Numbered from the stretch's first letter, positions 16,447 to 26,009 are shown. The stretch: 56,209 nucleotides of DNA from Terriglobia bacterium (GCA_021325175.1 JAJPHS010000050.1:1-56209), one strand, 5' to 3'. Notes: generated from the letters alone by a model not told the origin. Program-made: numbers and translations.

Positions 16447-18009
16447 ATGAGTCCGACGCGCGCGGCGCCGCAGTTTTTACCGCTGTCGATCCTGCGGATG
16501 CTTTGCAAGCAAATCGTGCCGGCCTGCGCGCTGGCGCTGGTGCTGGCGGGCGCGGCGGCGTGGGTGATTTCGCGCATGCCCGATATTTATCGCGCCGAAG
16601 CGGTGGTGCTGGTGGATTCGCAAAAGATCCCGGAGAAGTTCGTCTCCTCCACGGTGCAGGTTTCCTTGCAGGACAATCTGAACGCCATCAAGCAGCAGGT
16701 TTTGAGCGCGAACCGCATCCAAGAAATCGCCGAAGAGTTTCATCTCTATGAGCAGGAGCGCGGCGTAAAGACGATCGACGAGGTGATCGAGCGCGTGCGC
16801 CGGGACCTATCGGTGGAGCTGGAACGCGGCCTGGGCGGCGGGCGATCCGGCGCGTTTCGGATCACCTTCGACGCAGCGAGCCCGAAGCTTGCCGCCGGCG
16901 TGGTGAATCGCGTCACGCAGTTGTTCATCCGCGAAAATTTCCGCACGCGCGAGCAACGCGCCGAAGGCACCTCGGAGTTTATCGAGCGCGAATTGAAGAT
17001 CGCCAAACAGCGGCTGGACCAGCAGGAAGCGAGCCTGAGCGAATACAAGCGCCGATGGGTGGGCGAGCTGCCGCAGCAGGAGCCGGCGCTGCTGGGAGCA
17101 TTGAACCGCCTGCAAACGGAGCTGATCGGCAATCAGGAAGCGATCGATCGCGCGCAGCAGAACAGCGTGATGCTGGAAAATACGCTGCGCTTCGCGGAAT
17201 CGTCCTTGGCCACGGCGACGCGCGCGCTCACGCCGCCGCCGGCGCCTGCCGATCCCGTGGCGCGGCGCGATCCTGGTCCGGCCGCGCCTCCGCCGCCTTC
17301 GGCCGCCTTGCGCGCGCAGCTTGAGCAGGCGCGGCTCCGCTATTACGAGGATCATCCCGAAGTCAAGCGATTAAGGCTGGAGCTTGACCGCGCGCTCGCC
17401 GAGGAAGCACGCCTCGCCGGGCCGCTGAAGCCTGCCGAGACCGAAACCCGCGCACCCGATCCGCCCAAAGTCGAGGTTCCGGTTTCGGTCCAGCAGGCCG
17501 CCGTGGATGTCAAGCGCGAGCAGGAACGGATCGCGATGACCAAGGGCCAGATCGAAATGGTCAACGAGGAGATCGCGCGGCGGACGCGGGAACGCGAGAA
17601 AATTCTGGATCAGATCCGCGCCTATCAGAGCCGCGTGGAGACGCTGCCGATCCGGGAGCAGCAACTGGCGGCGCTGACCCGGGACTACGAAACCTCCAAA
17701 GCGAACTATCATTCGCTGCTGGATAAAAAGATCAACGCCTCCATGGCGACCGACATGGAGCGCAGCGACCAATCGGAGCGATTCACCATCGCCGATCCGG
17801 CGCGCGTGCCGGCCAAGCCGGTGAAACCGCGGCGCCTGCTGCTTTATCCGGCAGCGGCGCTCGGGGCATTTGCGTTCAGCCTAGCTCTGTTTTTCGGGCT
17901 CGAGCTGAAAAAAAACCTGTTTCTCGGCGAATGGGAGCTGCCGCCGGATTTGCGCGTGCTCGGCCGCATCGCCACGATTCAGACGCCGCTGCGAGCGGAG
18001 ACGCACTAG
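16447..18009 (+). CDS. Wzz/GumC-type polysaccharide chain-length determinant
   Basis: 520-residue inner-membrane co-polymerase. A membrane helix near residues 20-42 is followed by a Wzz domain (IYRAEAVVLVDSQKIP, SSTVQVSLQDNLN). A long periplasmic coiled coil (about 170-430) is interrupted by a Pro/Ala-rich insert near 260-285. The GNVR-like end LTRDYETSKANYHSLLDKKI and FTIADPARVPAKPVKPRR precede the second membrane helix. The start at ATG 16447 has GGGAG 11 bases upstream. There is no fused kinase; a separate BY-kinase gene lies two genes downstream, the arrangement of XrtA-type EPS systems. It controls chain length and export. Confidence 0.92.
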   Translation: MSPTRAAPQFLPLSILRMLCKQIVPACALALVLAGAAAWVISRMPDIYRAEAVVLVDSQKIPEKFVSSTVQVSLQDNLNAIKQQVLSANRIQEIAEEFHLYEQERGVKTIDEVIERVRRDLSVELERGLGGGRSGAFRITFDAASPKLAAGVVNRVTQLFIRENFRTREQRAEGTSEFIERELKIAKQRLDQQEASLSEYKRRWVGELPQQEPALLGALNRLQTELIGNQEAIDRAQQNSVMLENTLRFAESSLATATRALTPPPAPADPVARRDPGPAAPPPPSAALRAQLEQARLRYYEDHPEVKRLRLELDRALAEEARLAGPLKPAETETRAPDPPKVEVPVSVQQAAVDVKREQERIAMTKGQIEMVNEEIARRTREREKILDQIRAYQSRVETLPIREQQLAALTRDYETSKANYHSLLDKKINASMATDMERSDQSERFTIADPARVPAKPVKPRRLLLYPAAALGAFAFSLALFFGLELKKNLFLGEWELPPDLRVLGRIATIQTPLRAETH

Positions 18010-18010
18010 G

Positions 18011-18949
18011 ATGTACGAATCCCACTTCGGTTTGCGCAACTGCCCGTTTGAAATGACGCCCGATCCGGCGGCGATTTTTCTCACCGACGCTCATCGCGAA
18101 GCGCTCGCCGGCCTCTCGTATTCGATTCTCAAGCGCAAGGGATTCGTGGTCCTCACCGGAAAAGCCGGCACCGGCAAAACGACGCTGCTGCGCCGGCTGC
18201 TCGAAATGACGCCAGGCGATGATGCCGCGGTGAGCATGGTGTTCAATCCGACGCTCTCCGCCGCCGAATTTCTGGAGCTGCTGCTACTCAATTTCGGAAT
18301 GCGCGATTTTCCGCAAAGCAAAGCGCAGCGGCTTACGATGCTCGAAGCACTGCTGACCCGGTCGCAATCGCGCGGGAAAACGCGCGTGCTGGTGGTGGAT
18401 GAGGCGCACAAGCTGAACCTGGAGGTTCTCGAAGAGATCCGCCTGCTGGCGAACTTCGAAACCAGCGATCACAAGCTGTTGCAGATCGTGCTCGCCGGGC
18501 AGCCCGAGCTGGACGATCTGCTGCGTCTGCCCGAGCTATGGCAGCTCAAGCAACGGATCGCGGTGTGGCTGCGAATCCACTCGCTTTCGCCGGGACAGGT
18601 GATCGAATATATGCAGTATCGCTGGACGCGGCTGGGCGGCGGCGGTCTGCTGCCGTTCACGCCGGACGCGGTGGGGCTGGTCGCGAAGTGCTCGTCGGGA
18701 ATACCGCGCCTGATCAACGCGATCTCCGACAACGCGCTGCTGATCGCCTTCGGAGCCAAGCTCGGCGTTGTGGGCGGCGCCCAGATTCTCGAAGCCGCCA
18801 GGGACTTGGATCTGGTCACCCCGGCGATTGCGGCGCAGGCCGCGCCGCCGATCCGGCTTCAGACGCTTGAACGATATCTTCCCGGCGAGAACAAAGGATT
18901 GTTCGGACGCTGGGCATCGCGAACTTCGCGCGAGGGCGCGCATCGATGA
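18011..18949 (+). CDS. AAA ATPase, ExeA/XrtA-associated type
   Basis: 312-residue P-loop ATPase. It starts MYESHFGLRNCPFEMTPDP, a signature of the ExeA-like family found in EPS loci. Walker A LTGKAGTGKTTLL is near residues 45-57, Walker B RVLVVDEAHKL near 126-136, then LLQIVLAGQPELDDLL and a lid region ending SGIPRLINAISDNALL. Position between the Wzz-type gene and the BY-kinase matches the ATPase of exosortase-associated EPS clusters. The exact role in assembly is unknown. Its stop overlaps the kinase ATG. Confidence 0.9.
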   Translation: MYESHFGLRNCPFEMTPDPAAIFLTDAHREALAGLSYSILKRKGFVVLTGKAGTGKTTLLRRLLEMTPGDDAAVSMVFNPTLSAAEFLELLLLNFGMRDFPQSKAQRLTMLEALLTRSQSRGKTRVLVVDEAHKLNLEVLEEIRLLANFETSDHKLLQIVLAGQPELDDLLRLPELWQLKQRIAVWLRIHSLSPGQVIEYMQYRWTRLGGGGLLPFTPDAVGLVAKCSSGIPRLINAISDNALLIAFGAKLGVVGGAQILEAARDLDLVTPAIAAQAAPPIRLQTLERYLPGENKGLFGRWASRTSREGAHR

Positions 18950-19806
18950 GCCGAATCTACGAAGCATTGAAGCAATCCGGAGAAACAAAGCCCGGCAGCA
19001 TCGTCGAAATGATCGACGGCGCGGAGGCGATCCCGCAGCGGCCCGCACGCGCGGAATGGACGGAGCGAACGGTTTCCGAATACCGGCAAACGGCGCTGCG
19101 GCTTCAGCCCGGCTCGCCGCTGCTTCCCTTCGACGGCTCCGATCCGCGCGCGGCGGAGCAGTACCGGATGCTGCGCACCAATCTTCTTCAGCATCCCACC
19201 GAAGCGAAAATCATCGCGATTTCGAGCGCCGGTCCAGGCGATGGAAAGACGGTCACCGCGATTAATCTGGCGGGAAGCTTCGCGCTCAAGGATGAAGCCC
19301 GGACGATCGTGGTCGATGCCGACCTGCGCCGCGGCTCGATCGCGCCCTCGCTGGGCATCGAGTCGCGGCCCGGCTTGGCCGATGTTCTCCGCGGCGGATG
19401 TCTGCTCGAAGACGCGATCGTAAGTTTCGCGATGATGCCGAATCTGCATGTGCTCGCTTCCGGCGAAGTGTCGGGGAATCCGGCGGAGCTGCTCGATTCG
19501 CCGGGATGCCGCGCCATCATGAGCGAGCTTCGCGCGCGTTTTTCTTTCGTGATTGTGGACACGACGCCGATCAGCGCGGTGGCCGATTTCAAGCTGATCC
19601 AGCAGCTTTCCGATGGCGTCGTTCTGGTGCTGAGGCCGGATCATAGCAATCGCGCGATGGGGTTGAAGGCGGCCTCGCTGATTCCTCGAGAAAAACTTTT
19701 AGGAACCGTGATTAACGATTTCAAAGAATGGGCTTTTTGGAAGAACCGCGACCATTACGAATACTACAGCGCGGGTGCCGGAAAAAATAAACCGGCAAAT
19801 AAATAG
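18946..19806 (+). CDS. BY-kinase (CpsD/CapB-type tyrosine autokinase)
   Basis: 286-residue cytoplasmic ATPase/tyrosine kinase that works with the Wzz-type protein. It begins MSRIYEALKQSG, as kinases of XrtA-type loci do. The EQYRMLRTNL motif is followed by Walker A SAGPGDGKT, Walker A' VVDADLRRG and Walker B FVIVDTTP. The C-terminal end has the tyrosine cluster HYEYYSAG, the probable autophosphorylation site, though short. ATG overlaps the ATPase stop. The cycle of phosphorylation would control polymer length and export. Confidence 0.92.
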   Translation: MSRIYEALKQSGETKPGSIVEMIDGAEAIPQRPARAEWTERTVSEYRQTALRLQPGSPLLPFDGSDPRAAEQYRMLRTNLLQHPTEAKIIAISSAGPGDGKTVTAINLAGSFALKDEARTIVVDADLRRGSIAPSLGIESRPGLADVLRGGCLLEDAIVSFAMMPNLHVLASGEVSGNPAELLDSPGCRAIMSELRARFSFVIVDTTPISAVADFKLIQQLSDGVVLVLRPDHSNRAMGLKAASLIPREKLLGTVINDFKEWAFWKNRDHYEYYSAGAGKNKPANK

Positions 19807-19820
19807 CATTTAGCATCAAC

Positions 19821-19844
19821 AACTTACGAAAAAATATGTAAGTT
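19821..19844 (+). promoter_or_regulatory. Inverted repeat before the NusG-like gene
   Basis: AACTTAC (19821-19827) and GTAAGTT (19838-19844) are perfect 7-base arms around a 10-base A/T-rich loop, within the 51-base gap before the antiterminator gene. It could be a pause hairpin, an operator or an attenuator; there is no U tract for an intrinsic terminator. Confidence 0.4.
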
Positions 19845-19857
19845 ACGGGGCGAAGCT

Positions 19858-20364
19858 ATGTCCGATTTCGCACTGAGCTGGTATGCCTTACAGACGCGAG
19901 CCAATTTCGAAAAACAGGTCACCGCGCAGCTCGATTTGAAAGGTCTTCAGAATTATTGCCCCTGCGTCCCGGAAATTCATCAGTGGGCGGACCGCCGGAA
20001 ACGGATCGAGCGGCCGGTGTTCCCGGGCTATGTTTTCGTTCGGCTCGCCGATACGGCGCCGGCCCGGCTGATGATCCGGGAGACGCACGGCGCGGTTCGA
20101 ATCCTGGGGAACGCGGATCGAATCGAGCCGGTTCCCGATCAGGAGATCGACTCCATTATGCGCATGCTGAAAAGCCCGTTACTGTGTTTTCCGCACCCTT
20201 ACCTCGAAGAAGGGTCGCGGGTTCGCATCCGCCGGGGAGCGTTGAAAGGCGTGGAAGGCGTTCTGGTGCGATTCAAGAATCGAACGCGGCTGGTGGTTTC
20301 GGTGAATCTGCTTTCGCGCTCGATTGCCGCGGATATCGATGCGAAGGATGTCGAAAAATGCTGA
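19858..20364 (+). CDS. NusG paralogue (UpxY/LoaP/RfaH-like transcription antiterminator)
   Basis: 168-residue protein. The NGN domain begins WYALQTRANFEKQVTAQL and includes RRKRIERPVFPGYVFVRL. A KOW domain follows (EGSRVRIRRGALKGVEGVLVRFKN). It lacks any housekeeping NusG context (secE, rplK), and lies inside an EPS operon, as RfaH-, UpxY- and LoaP-type specialised paralogues do. These bind RNA polymerase and suppress pausing or termination across long operons. GGGG lies 8 bases before the ATG. The 3' end overlaps the next gene by 7 bases. Which subfamily it belongs to cannot be settled by eye. Confidence 0.9.
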   Translation: MSDFALSWYALQTRANFEKQVTAQLDLKGLQNYCPCVPEIHQWADRRKRIERPVFPGYVFVRLADTAPARLMIRETHGAVRILGNADRIEPVPDQEIDSIMRMLKSPLLCFPHPYLEEGSRVRIRRGALKGVEGVLVRFKNRTRLVVSVNLLSRSIAADIDAKDVEKC

Positions 20365-21461
20365 TCGCGCCGGATCGTGAATGCAAGGTGGAAGCGCGGG
20401 CGCGGGATCGCGCCGCGTGGCCGGAGCTGCGTGCGCTGTGGAGCGAGCTGGCAGCGCCGCGATCGATATTTCTCAGCGCGGAATGGATCGGCACGTGGCT
20501 CGAAATATTCGGCGAATCGCTGCGGCCGCGGCTGGTGACCTTTGAAGCCGCGGGGGAGCCGGTCGGCGTGTGCATGATCACGAAAGCCAGGCCGAACGCG
20601 GCGTACCGTATCGTGCGGCGGCTGTCGATCAACGGATGCGGCGAGCCCACCGGCGATACGGTCTATTCGGAGCGAAACGATCTGGTATGCCGCGCCGGAT
20701 GGGAGCTGCCGGTGGCGGCTTCGCTGGCTCATTTCCTTGAAGCCGAGGATTGGGAGGAAGTGTCGCTGGACGGATTTATCCCGGGAATCGCCTACGAAGC
20801 GCTGAAGCGCGCGTTTCCCGATGGCGCCGAAGAGATGAAGCGAAACTCGTTCGTGGATCTCGAGGAGATTCGCGCTTCCGGCTCGACTTACGAAGCGCGA
20901 TTGACGCCCGGAGCGCGAAAGCACGTTCAACGGTCGCTTCGCTATCAAAGCGAAAGCGGCGAGCTTCGGGTGAGCGCGGCGCGCGACCTTTCCGGCGCGC
21001 TTCGCATGTTCGACGAACTCGGCGCGCTCAGCCGCAAGAGATGGCATGAGGAGGGAAAGACGAGTGTTTTCGCTTCGCCGGCGTTTGTTGCCTTTCATCG
21101 CGCCTTTATCGCGAAGATGTTTTCGCGCGGCGGCGTGCTGCTGCTCCGCGTCACGGCGGGAGAAGCGCTGGCGGGAGTGGTTTACGCGCTGGTCGAACAC
21201 GGCCGCGTGTGTCTTTATCAGGCCGGATACTTTTACACCGGCGATAAGAGGTTGAGTCCGGGCACGGCGACGCTTGCCGCGGTGGTGCGCTACTGCCTCG
21301 ATCACGGATTCCGCGAATGCGATTTTCTTTCGGGCGACGCGCAATACAAGGAATCGCTGGGGACGAAGACGCGAACGATGGCGTGGGCCGTATTCCGCAG
21401 GGATGGAATCAAGGCCTGGTGCTTTGAACAGTTGAAGCAGGCAAAGCGGCGGTTTTTATGA
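20358..21461 (+). CDS. BioF2-like (GNAT/FemAB-type) acyltransferase
   Basis: 367-residue protein of the Acetyltransf_6/BioF2-like group. Early region FLSAEWIGTWLEIFGESLRP matches the family start. The second GNAT half contains HVQRSLRYQSE, LSRKRWHEEGK, FHRAFIAKMFSRG, VYALVEHGRVCLYQAGY and ECDFLSGDAQYKESLG, all typical. Start ATG 20358 overlaps the NusG-like stop. Members in EPS loci are thought to transfer acyl or aminoacyl groups to the sugar polymer or to a lipid intermediate; the substrate here is unknown. Confidence 0.85.
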   Translation: MLIAPDRECKVEARARDRAAWPELRALWSELAAPRSIFLSAEWIGTWLEIFGESLRPRLVTFEAAGEPVGVCMITKARPNAAYRIVRRLSINGCGEPTGDTVYSERNDLVCRAGWELPVAASLAHFLEAEDWEEVSLDGFIPGIAYEALKRAFPDGAEEMKRNSFVDLEEIRASGSTYEARLTPGARKHVQRSLRYQSESGELRVSAARDLSGALRMFDELGALSRKRWHEEGKTSVFASPAFVAFHRAFIAKMFSRGGVLLLRVTAGEALAGVVYALVEHGRVCLYQAGYFYTGDKRLSPGTATLAAVVRYCLDHGFRECDFLSGDAQYKESLGTKTRTMAWAVFRRDGIKAWCFEQLKQAKRRFL

Positions 21462-22501
21462 TTTTGGTGTTAAAACGCACGTTTTCGATGCTTTTTGCGT
21501 GCTTTTTGCGCGCGTCCGGAGCGTTGTGGTGGGCGCGGCGGCGGCTGCGGCTGAGCGGCGCGATCGCGGTGCTGACGTTTCACCGCGTGCTGCCGGATCA
21601 AGACTTCGAAGGCACCGACAGCCTGGCGGGGATGGTGGTGCGCGAGCGGACATTTCAGAAGCTCGCCGCCTATCTCAGTTGCCGGTTTGAGCCGGTTGGA
21701 CTGCTGGACGCCGAGCCGGGCGGCGCGAATCGCAAGCTGCGCGCGATGGTCACTTTCGATGACGGATGGAAGGACACGATGAGCGTCGCGCTTCCGATTG
21801 CGCACGCGCACGGCATTCCGATCGCGGTGTTCCTCTGTCCCGGCCTGCTTGATCGCGCCGCGCCTTTTTGGCCGGAAAACGCGGCCAATGCGCTGAAGCG
21901 AGAGCAGCCCGGAATTTCCGCCGCGCGCGTGGAAGCGCTGATTGAAACGCTGAAGGCCCGCTCCAGAGCGGATCGTGACCGGCTGCTCCGGGATCTGTTC
22001 CCGTTCCCTACGATCCCGTATCCGGCGGATCGGACGCTCACCTGGGAAGATGTTCTGCGCATGAAAAAGATGGGGGTCACCATCGGATCGCACACGATGA
22101 ATCATGAGATTCTGCCGGCGCTGTGCGCTCGCGCGGCGCGGCGTGAAGTTCGCGAATCGAAGGAGGTAATCGCAAAGCTGTTGAACCAGACGTGCGAGGT
22201 GTTTGCTTATCCCAACGGAGATTGCGGCGGCGGCGTGGACGCGATCGTCGCCGAAGAGGGATACCGGCTCGCGTTCAGCACACAGTGCGGGCCGTGGATG
22301 CCGGACAGCGATCGCCGGCGGATTCCGCGGGCGAACGTCAGCGAGGACAACGTGACGTTTTTCGGGAAGTTTTTCTCCGGCGCGCGCTTTGAATACACCA
22401 CGATCTGGCGAATGTATCGCACGATGGAACGCGCCCGGTGCGCGGATCGGGAATTACCGGAGCGCCAGGTTGAGGCGGCGGCCGCCGGTCGGAGCCTTTA
22501 A
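21458..22501 (+). CDS. Polysaccharide deacetylase (NodB homology domain)
   Basis: 347-residue carbohydrate esterase-4-type protein. The NodB motifs are seen in order: MVTFDDGWKD (catalytic Asp and metal Asp), IGSHTMNHEIL (metal His pair) and FAYPNGD. It should remove N-acetyl (or O-acetyl) groups from the polymer. The N-terminus has a short hydrophobic patch and then AVLTFHRVLP, so it may act at the membrane. ATG overlaps the acyltransferase stop; the stop TAA shares a base with the next ATG. A second, more divergent deacetylase lies at 40436. Confidence 0.9.
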   Translation: MILVLKRTFSMLFACFLRASGALWWARRRLRLSGAIAVLTFHRVLPDQDFEGTDSLAGMVVRERTFQKLAAYLSCRFEPVGLLDAEPGGANRKLRAMVTFDDGWKDTMSVALPIAHAHGIPIAVFLCPGLLDRAAPFWPENAANALKREQPGISAARVEALIETLKARSRADRDRLLRDLFPFPTIPYPADRTLTWEDVLRMKKMGVTIGSHTMNHEILPALCARAARREVRESKEVIAKLLNQTCEVFAYPNGDCGGGVDAIVAEEGYRLAFSTQCGPWMPDSDRRRIPRANVSEDNVTFFGKFFSGARFEYTTIWRMYRTMERARCADRELPERQVEAAAAGRSL

Positions 22502-23820
22502 TGCCGATCCATCTCGGGCTCGAGGGTCTTACCGTCCCGCTGCTTTATTTTTCCGGGATTCTGGCGGTGATCGCGGCGATGTTCTGGAAACCGATCGTGG
22601 GGCTGTACTATCTGGTTCCGCTGATTCCGATTCAAACCGTCCGCTACCGGTTGAATGAATGGCCTCTCGGATCGAGCGTGGTCGCGATCGTGCTGCTGGC
22701 GGTGACCGCCGGATTGATCCGGCGCGGCGAAACCTGTTTTCCCTCGACGCCATGGTCCAAACTGCTGCGCGTTTACTGCATTTTTCTGACGATTTCGTAC
22801 CTGATCGGCTCGGCTTACCTGGGCTCGTTTTCGATTGCGTGGGGCGATCCGCGATTCATGGAACTGCGCGATTACATGATGATGCCGTTCCTGCTGTGCC
22901 TGACGGCGGCGTGCGCCAAGGATAAAAAACAGATCGCGATTCTGATCGCGCTGATGTGCTTGAGCGGGCTGGCGCTGAACCGCAGCTTTTGGAACACGGT
23001 TTCCGGCCGCGATTTTTCGGTTTACTCCGACGATCTGCGCGATCAGGGCGGGATGGGCTACGCGGGCGTGAACGGGCTGGCGGCGTTCGAAGCGCAGTTC
23101 GCCATTTTTCTGCTGGCGATGGGAATTTCGCAGATCAAGATGCTGTTCCGCATCGCTTACCTGTCGCTTTCCGGATTTTCCGCGATGTGCCTGATGTACA
23201 GCCTGTCGCGCGGGGGCTACGTCGCGTTCGCCGCGGGAATGGTTTTTCTGGGATTGGTGAAGCAGCGGCTGCTGCTGGTGTGGATCGTGGTTTTCGCTTT
23301 CGTGTGGACGGCGGTGCTGCCCAACGCGGTGACATCGCGGGTGACGATGACGGTGGATGATTCCGGAGAGCTCGATCACTCGGCGGACACGCGGCTCACG
23401 CTCTGGGAGGACGCGATGCAGATTTTCGATTCCAATCCGATCGTGGGAACCGGATTCAACACGTACGCCTATATGCATCGCGTTGGCAATTACGGCGATA
23501 CGCACAATATTTTCATCAAAGTGATGATCGAAACCGGCGTGATCGGACTGGCGCTGTTCCTGTGGCTGCTGGCGCGCACGTTCTTTGCGGGCTACCGGCT
23601 GTTTCGCTCCTCGGAGAATTTCTTTTCGGCGATCGGATTGGGCCTGGCGGGCTGGGTGCTTTGCTCGGCGGTGGCGAACCTGTTCGGAGACCGCTGGACC
23701 TTTCTTCAGGTGAACGGATTCCTGTGGGTGCTGGCGGGCCTGGTGGCGGCGGCGTCGCGGATCGAGAACGCATCGCGCTCGGCCGAAACGGATGCGGGGG
23801 AAATGGCGCTGGCGGCGTGA
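22501..23820 (+). CDS. O-antigen ligase/polymerase-type membrane protein (Wzy_C)
   Basis: 439-residue polytopic membrane protein with about ten helices. The Wzy_C signature is seen in the long periplasmic loop and after it: TRLTLWEDAMQIFDSNPIVGTG and GDTHNIFIKVMIETGVIG. It probably polymerises the EPS repeat unit or ligates glycan to an acceptor; the family cannot be split further by sequence alone. Start and stop overlap the neighbours by one base each, indicating tight operon coupling. Confidence 0.88.
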   Translation: MPIHLGLEGLTVPLLYFSGILAVIAAMFWKPIVGLYYLVPLIPIQTVRYRLNEWPLGSSVVAIVLLAVTAGLIRRGETCFPSTPWSKLLRVYCIFLTISYLIGSAYLGSFSIAWGDPRFMELRDYMMMPFLLCLTAACAKDKKQIAILIALMCLSGLALNRSFWNTVSGRDFSVYSDDLRDQGGMGYAGVNGLAAFEAQFAIFLLAMGISQIKMLFRIAYLSLSGFSAMCLMYSLSRGGYVAFAAGMVFLGLVKQRLLLVWIVVFAFVWTAVLPNAVTSRVTMTVDDSGELDHSADTRLTLWEDAMQIFDSNPIVGTGFNTYAYMHRVGNYGDTHNIFIKVMIETGVIGLALFLWLLARTFFAGYRLFRSSENFFSAIGLGLAGWVLCSAVANLFGDRWTFLQVNGFLWVLAGLVAAASRIENASRSAETDAGEMALAA

Positions 23821-24911
23821 TGAAGGTTTTGCAACTGATCAGCAGCGGTGGAATGTTCGGAGCCGAGAACATGCTGCTGGCGCTTTCCCTCGCTCTGCGG
23901 CGCGACGCGTGCCGCGTGAGTGTTGCGGTTTTCGGCGACCGCCGCGAGCCGCATCTGGAGATCGCCCAAGCGTGCCGCGAATCGGGGCTGGAGGTGGTTA
24001 CGATTCCCTGCCGCGGGCGCTGGGATGGCGACGCGGTACGGACGCTTTCAAAATGGATCGGCGAATCGGGCGCGGAGGTGCTGCACTGCCACGGCTACAA
24101 GGCCGATATTTTCGGCGGGATGGCTTCACGAGGCTTGCGGATCGCGCGGATCTCGACCTGCCACAACTGGCCGGATCGCCGCTGGCTGATGCGAGCCTAC
24201 GCGGCGCTGGACCGGAGGATGCTGCGGCGCTTCGATTTTATCGGCACGCCATCGCGGCAGGTGGCGCGGATACTTTCGCGGTCGGGAATCGCGGAACGAA
24301 AAATCGTTCAGATCGGCAACGGGATCGACACTTGCCGGTTCGGCGCGGGTTCACGGCAAAGCCGGACGCAGCCGGTCATCGGATTCGCCGGAAGATTGGT
24401 AGAGGCCAAGGGCGGCGCGGTGCTGCTGGAAGCGGCCGCCGCGGTGCTGCGCGAGCAACCGTCCGCGCGATTTGTTTTCGCCGGCGATGGCCCGTGCCGC
24501 AAAGAATGGGAAGAACTGGCGCAGCGGCACGGCATCGCCTCGAACGTCGTATTTCTCGGAACGCGCCGCGATATGCCGGCGGTTTACTCGTCATTTGATG
24601 CGCTGGCGCTGCCGTCCGATGAGGAAGCGATGCCGATGTGCGTGCTGGAGGCGATGGCGGCGGGCGTGCCGGTTGTGGCCACGGCGGTCGGGTCGGTTCC
24701 GGAGCTGATTGAAGATCAGGTGAACGGTATTCTCATCCCTCCACGGCGCCCGGATGCGCTTTCGCGCGCGATTGTTCGGCTGCTCGGCGACGGCGAGTGG
24801 GCGCGGAAGCTGGGAGAAAACGGGCGGCGGTGCGTGGAGCAGAACTATTCCTCCACGCGCATGAGCGCGCAGTATCGGGAACTGTACGATCGCGCGCTGA
24901 CGCGGATGTGA
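23820..24911 (+). CDS. Glycosyltransferase, GT4-type
   Basis: 363-residue GT-B glycosyltransferase. The N-terminal domain starts MKVLQLISSGGMFGAENMLL (glycine-rich acceptor loop). The C-terminal donor domain has VIGFAGRLVEAKGGAVLLEA, FVFAGDGPCRKEWEELA and the E-x7-E region DEEAMPMCVLEAMAAG. Start ATG 23820 overlaps the preceding stop, which is why it is preferred to any earlier in-frame start. It would add one sugar to the lipid-linked repeat unit in the cytoplasm; donor and linkage unknown. Confidence 0.9.
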   Translation: MKVLQLISSGGMFGAENMLLALSLALRRDACRVSVAVFGDRREPHLEIAQACRESGLEVVTIPCRGRWDGDAVRTLSKWIGESGAEVLHCHGYKADIFGGMASRGLRIARISTCHNWPDRRWLMRAYAALDRRMLRRFDFIGTPSRQVARILSRSGIAERKIVQIGNGIDTCRFGAGSRQSRTQPVIGFAGRLVEAKGGAVLLEAAAAVLREQPSARFVFAGDGPCRKEWEELAQRHGIASNVVFLGTRRDMPAVYSSFDALALPSDEEAMPMCVLEAMAAGVPVVATAVGSVPELIEDQVNGILIPPRRPDALSRAIVRLLGDGEWARKLGENGRRCVEQNYSSTRMSAQYRELYDRALTRM

Positions 24912-24947
24912 CTCGGTTTTCCCTCATTTTGCACTGCCGTTATTTCC

Positions 24948-26000
24948 ATGGCGATTCGACTTTCCATCATTGTGGCTTGCCGTAACGAGGCGGACGCGAT
25001 TCGCGAATTTCTCGATTCCCTGCTCCGGCAGAATTTAGCCGGCATCGGCTGGGAGGCGATCATCGCGGACGGAATGAGCGACGACGGCACGCGGCGCATT
25101 CTGGACGAATATGCGGCGCGCGATAACCGTATTCGCGTGATCGAGAATCCGGGGCGAATCGTTTCGACGGGTTTGAATTCCGCGATCCGGATGGCGCGCG
25201 GCGAGATTGTCGTGAGGATGGACGGGCATACCAGCTATGCTCCCAATTATTGCCGCGTGTGCCTGGAGACGCTGCTGCGCACGGGCGCGGAAAACGTTGG
25301 CGGTCCGGCGCGCACGCACGAGGCGGCGGGACTGGCGCGCGCGGTGGCGATCGCGTATCACTCCCCGTTTTCGACGGGCGGCGCGCGCTTCCACAATCCC
25401 GATTACGAAGGTCCGGTGGATACGGTGCCGTACGGCTGCTGGCGAAAATCGACGCTGGTGGATCTCGGCTATTTCGACGAAACGCTGGTCCGCAATCAGG
25501 ATGACGAGTTGAATCTCCGGCTGATCCGGCGCGGCGGCGTGATCTGGCAAAATCCGGCGATCGTTTCCTGGTATTGGCCGCGCGCGCGGCTGGGCGCGCT
25601 GTTCCGGCAGTATTTTCAGTACGGCTACTGGAAGGTCGCGGTGATTCGCAAGCACCGTATTCCCGGATCGTGGCGTCATCTGGCGCCGGCGACATTCACG
25701 ATCACGAACATTCTTCTGCCGCTGGCGGCATTGGCGGCGGAAGCGATGGGCGAGCGCGGGATGGCAAAGATCACGCTCGCGTGGTGGCTATCGCTCGTCG
25801 CCCTGTATTCGCTGGCGACTTTCGCCGCATCGTTTCGCTGCTCCAGGAACAATTGGCGGCTTTTTCACTACTTTCCCGTCATTTTCGCGACATTTCATTT
25901 TTCCTATGGCGCCGGATTTTTAAGCGGCCTGGCGCGGCTGATGCAGAGGCGGCCGCATTCGCTCTCCTCCACTTCCGTGTTCGCAAAAATTACCCGCTGA
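24948..26000 (+). CDS. Glycosyltransferase, GT2-type (ExoA-like)
   Basis: 350-residue GT-A glycosyltransferase with C-terminal membrane helices. SIIVACRNEADAIREFLDSL begins the nucleotide-binding fold, and VRMDGHTSYAP holds the DXD-like metal site (DGH). DTVPYGCWRKS and RNQDDELNLRLIRRGG are typical of succinoglycan ExoA-like enzymes. Three hydrophobic segments follow after residue 240. A 36-base pyrimidine-rich gap precedes the ATG. Confidence 0.9.
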   Translation: MAIRLSIIVACRNEADAIREFLDSLLRQNLAGIGWEAIIADGMSDDGTRRILDEYAARDNRIRVIENPGRIVSTGLNSAIRMARGEIVVRMDGHTSYAPNYCRVCLETLLRTGAENVGGPARTHEAAGLARAVAIAYHSPFSTGGARFHNPDYEGPVDTVPYGCWRKSTLVDLGYFDETLVRNQDDELNLRLIRRGGVIWQNPAIVSWYWPRARLGALFRQYFQYGYWKVAVIRKHRIPGSWRHLAPATFTITNILLPLAALAAEAMGERGMAKITLAWWLSLVALYSLATFAASFRCSRNNWRLFHYFPVIFATFHFSYGAGFLSGLARLMQRRPHSLSSTSVFAKITR

Positions 26001-26009
26001 GGTTTAACG

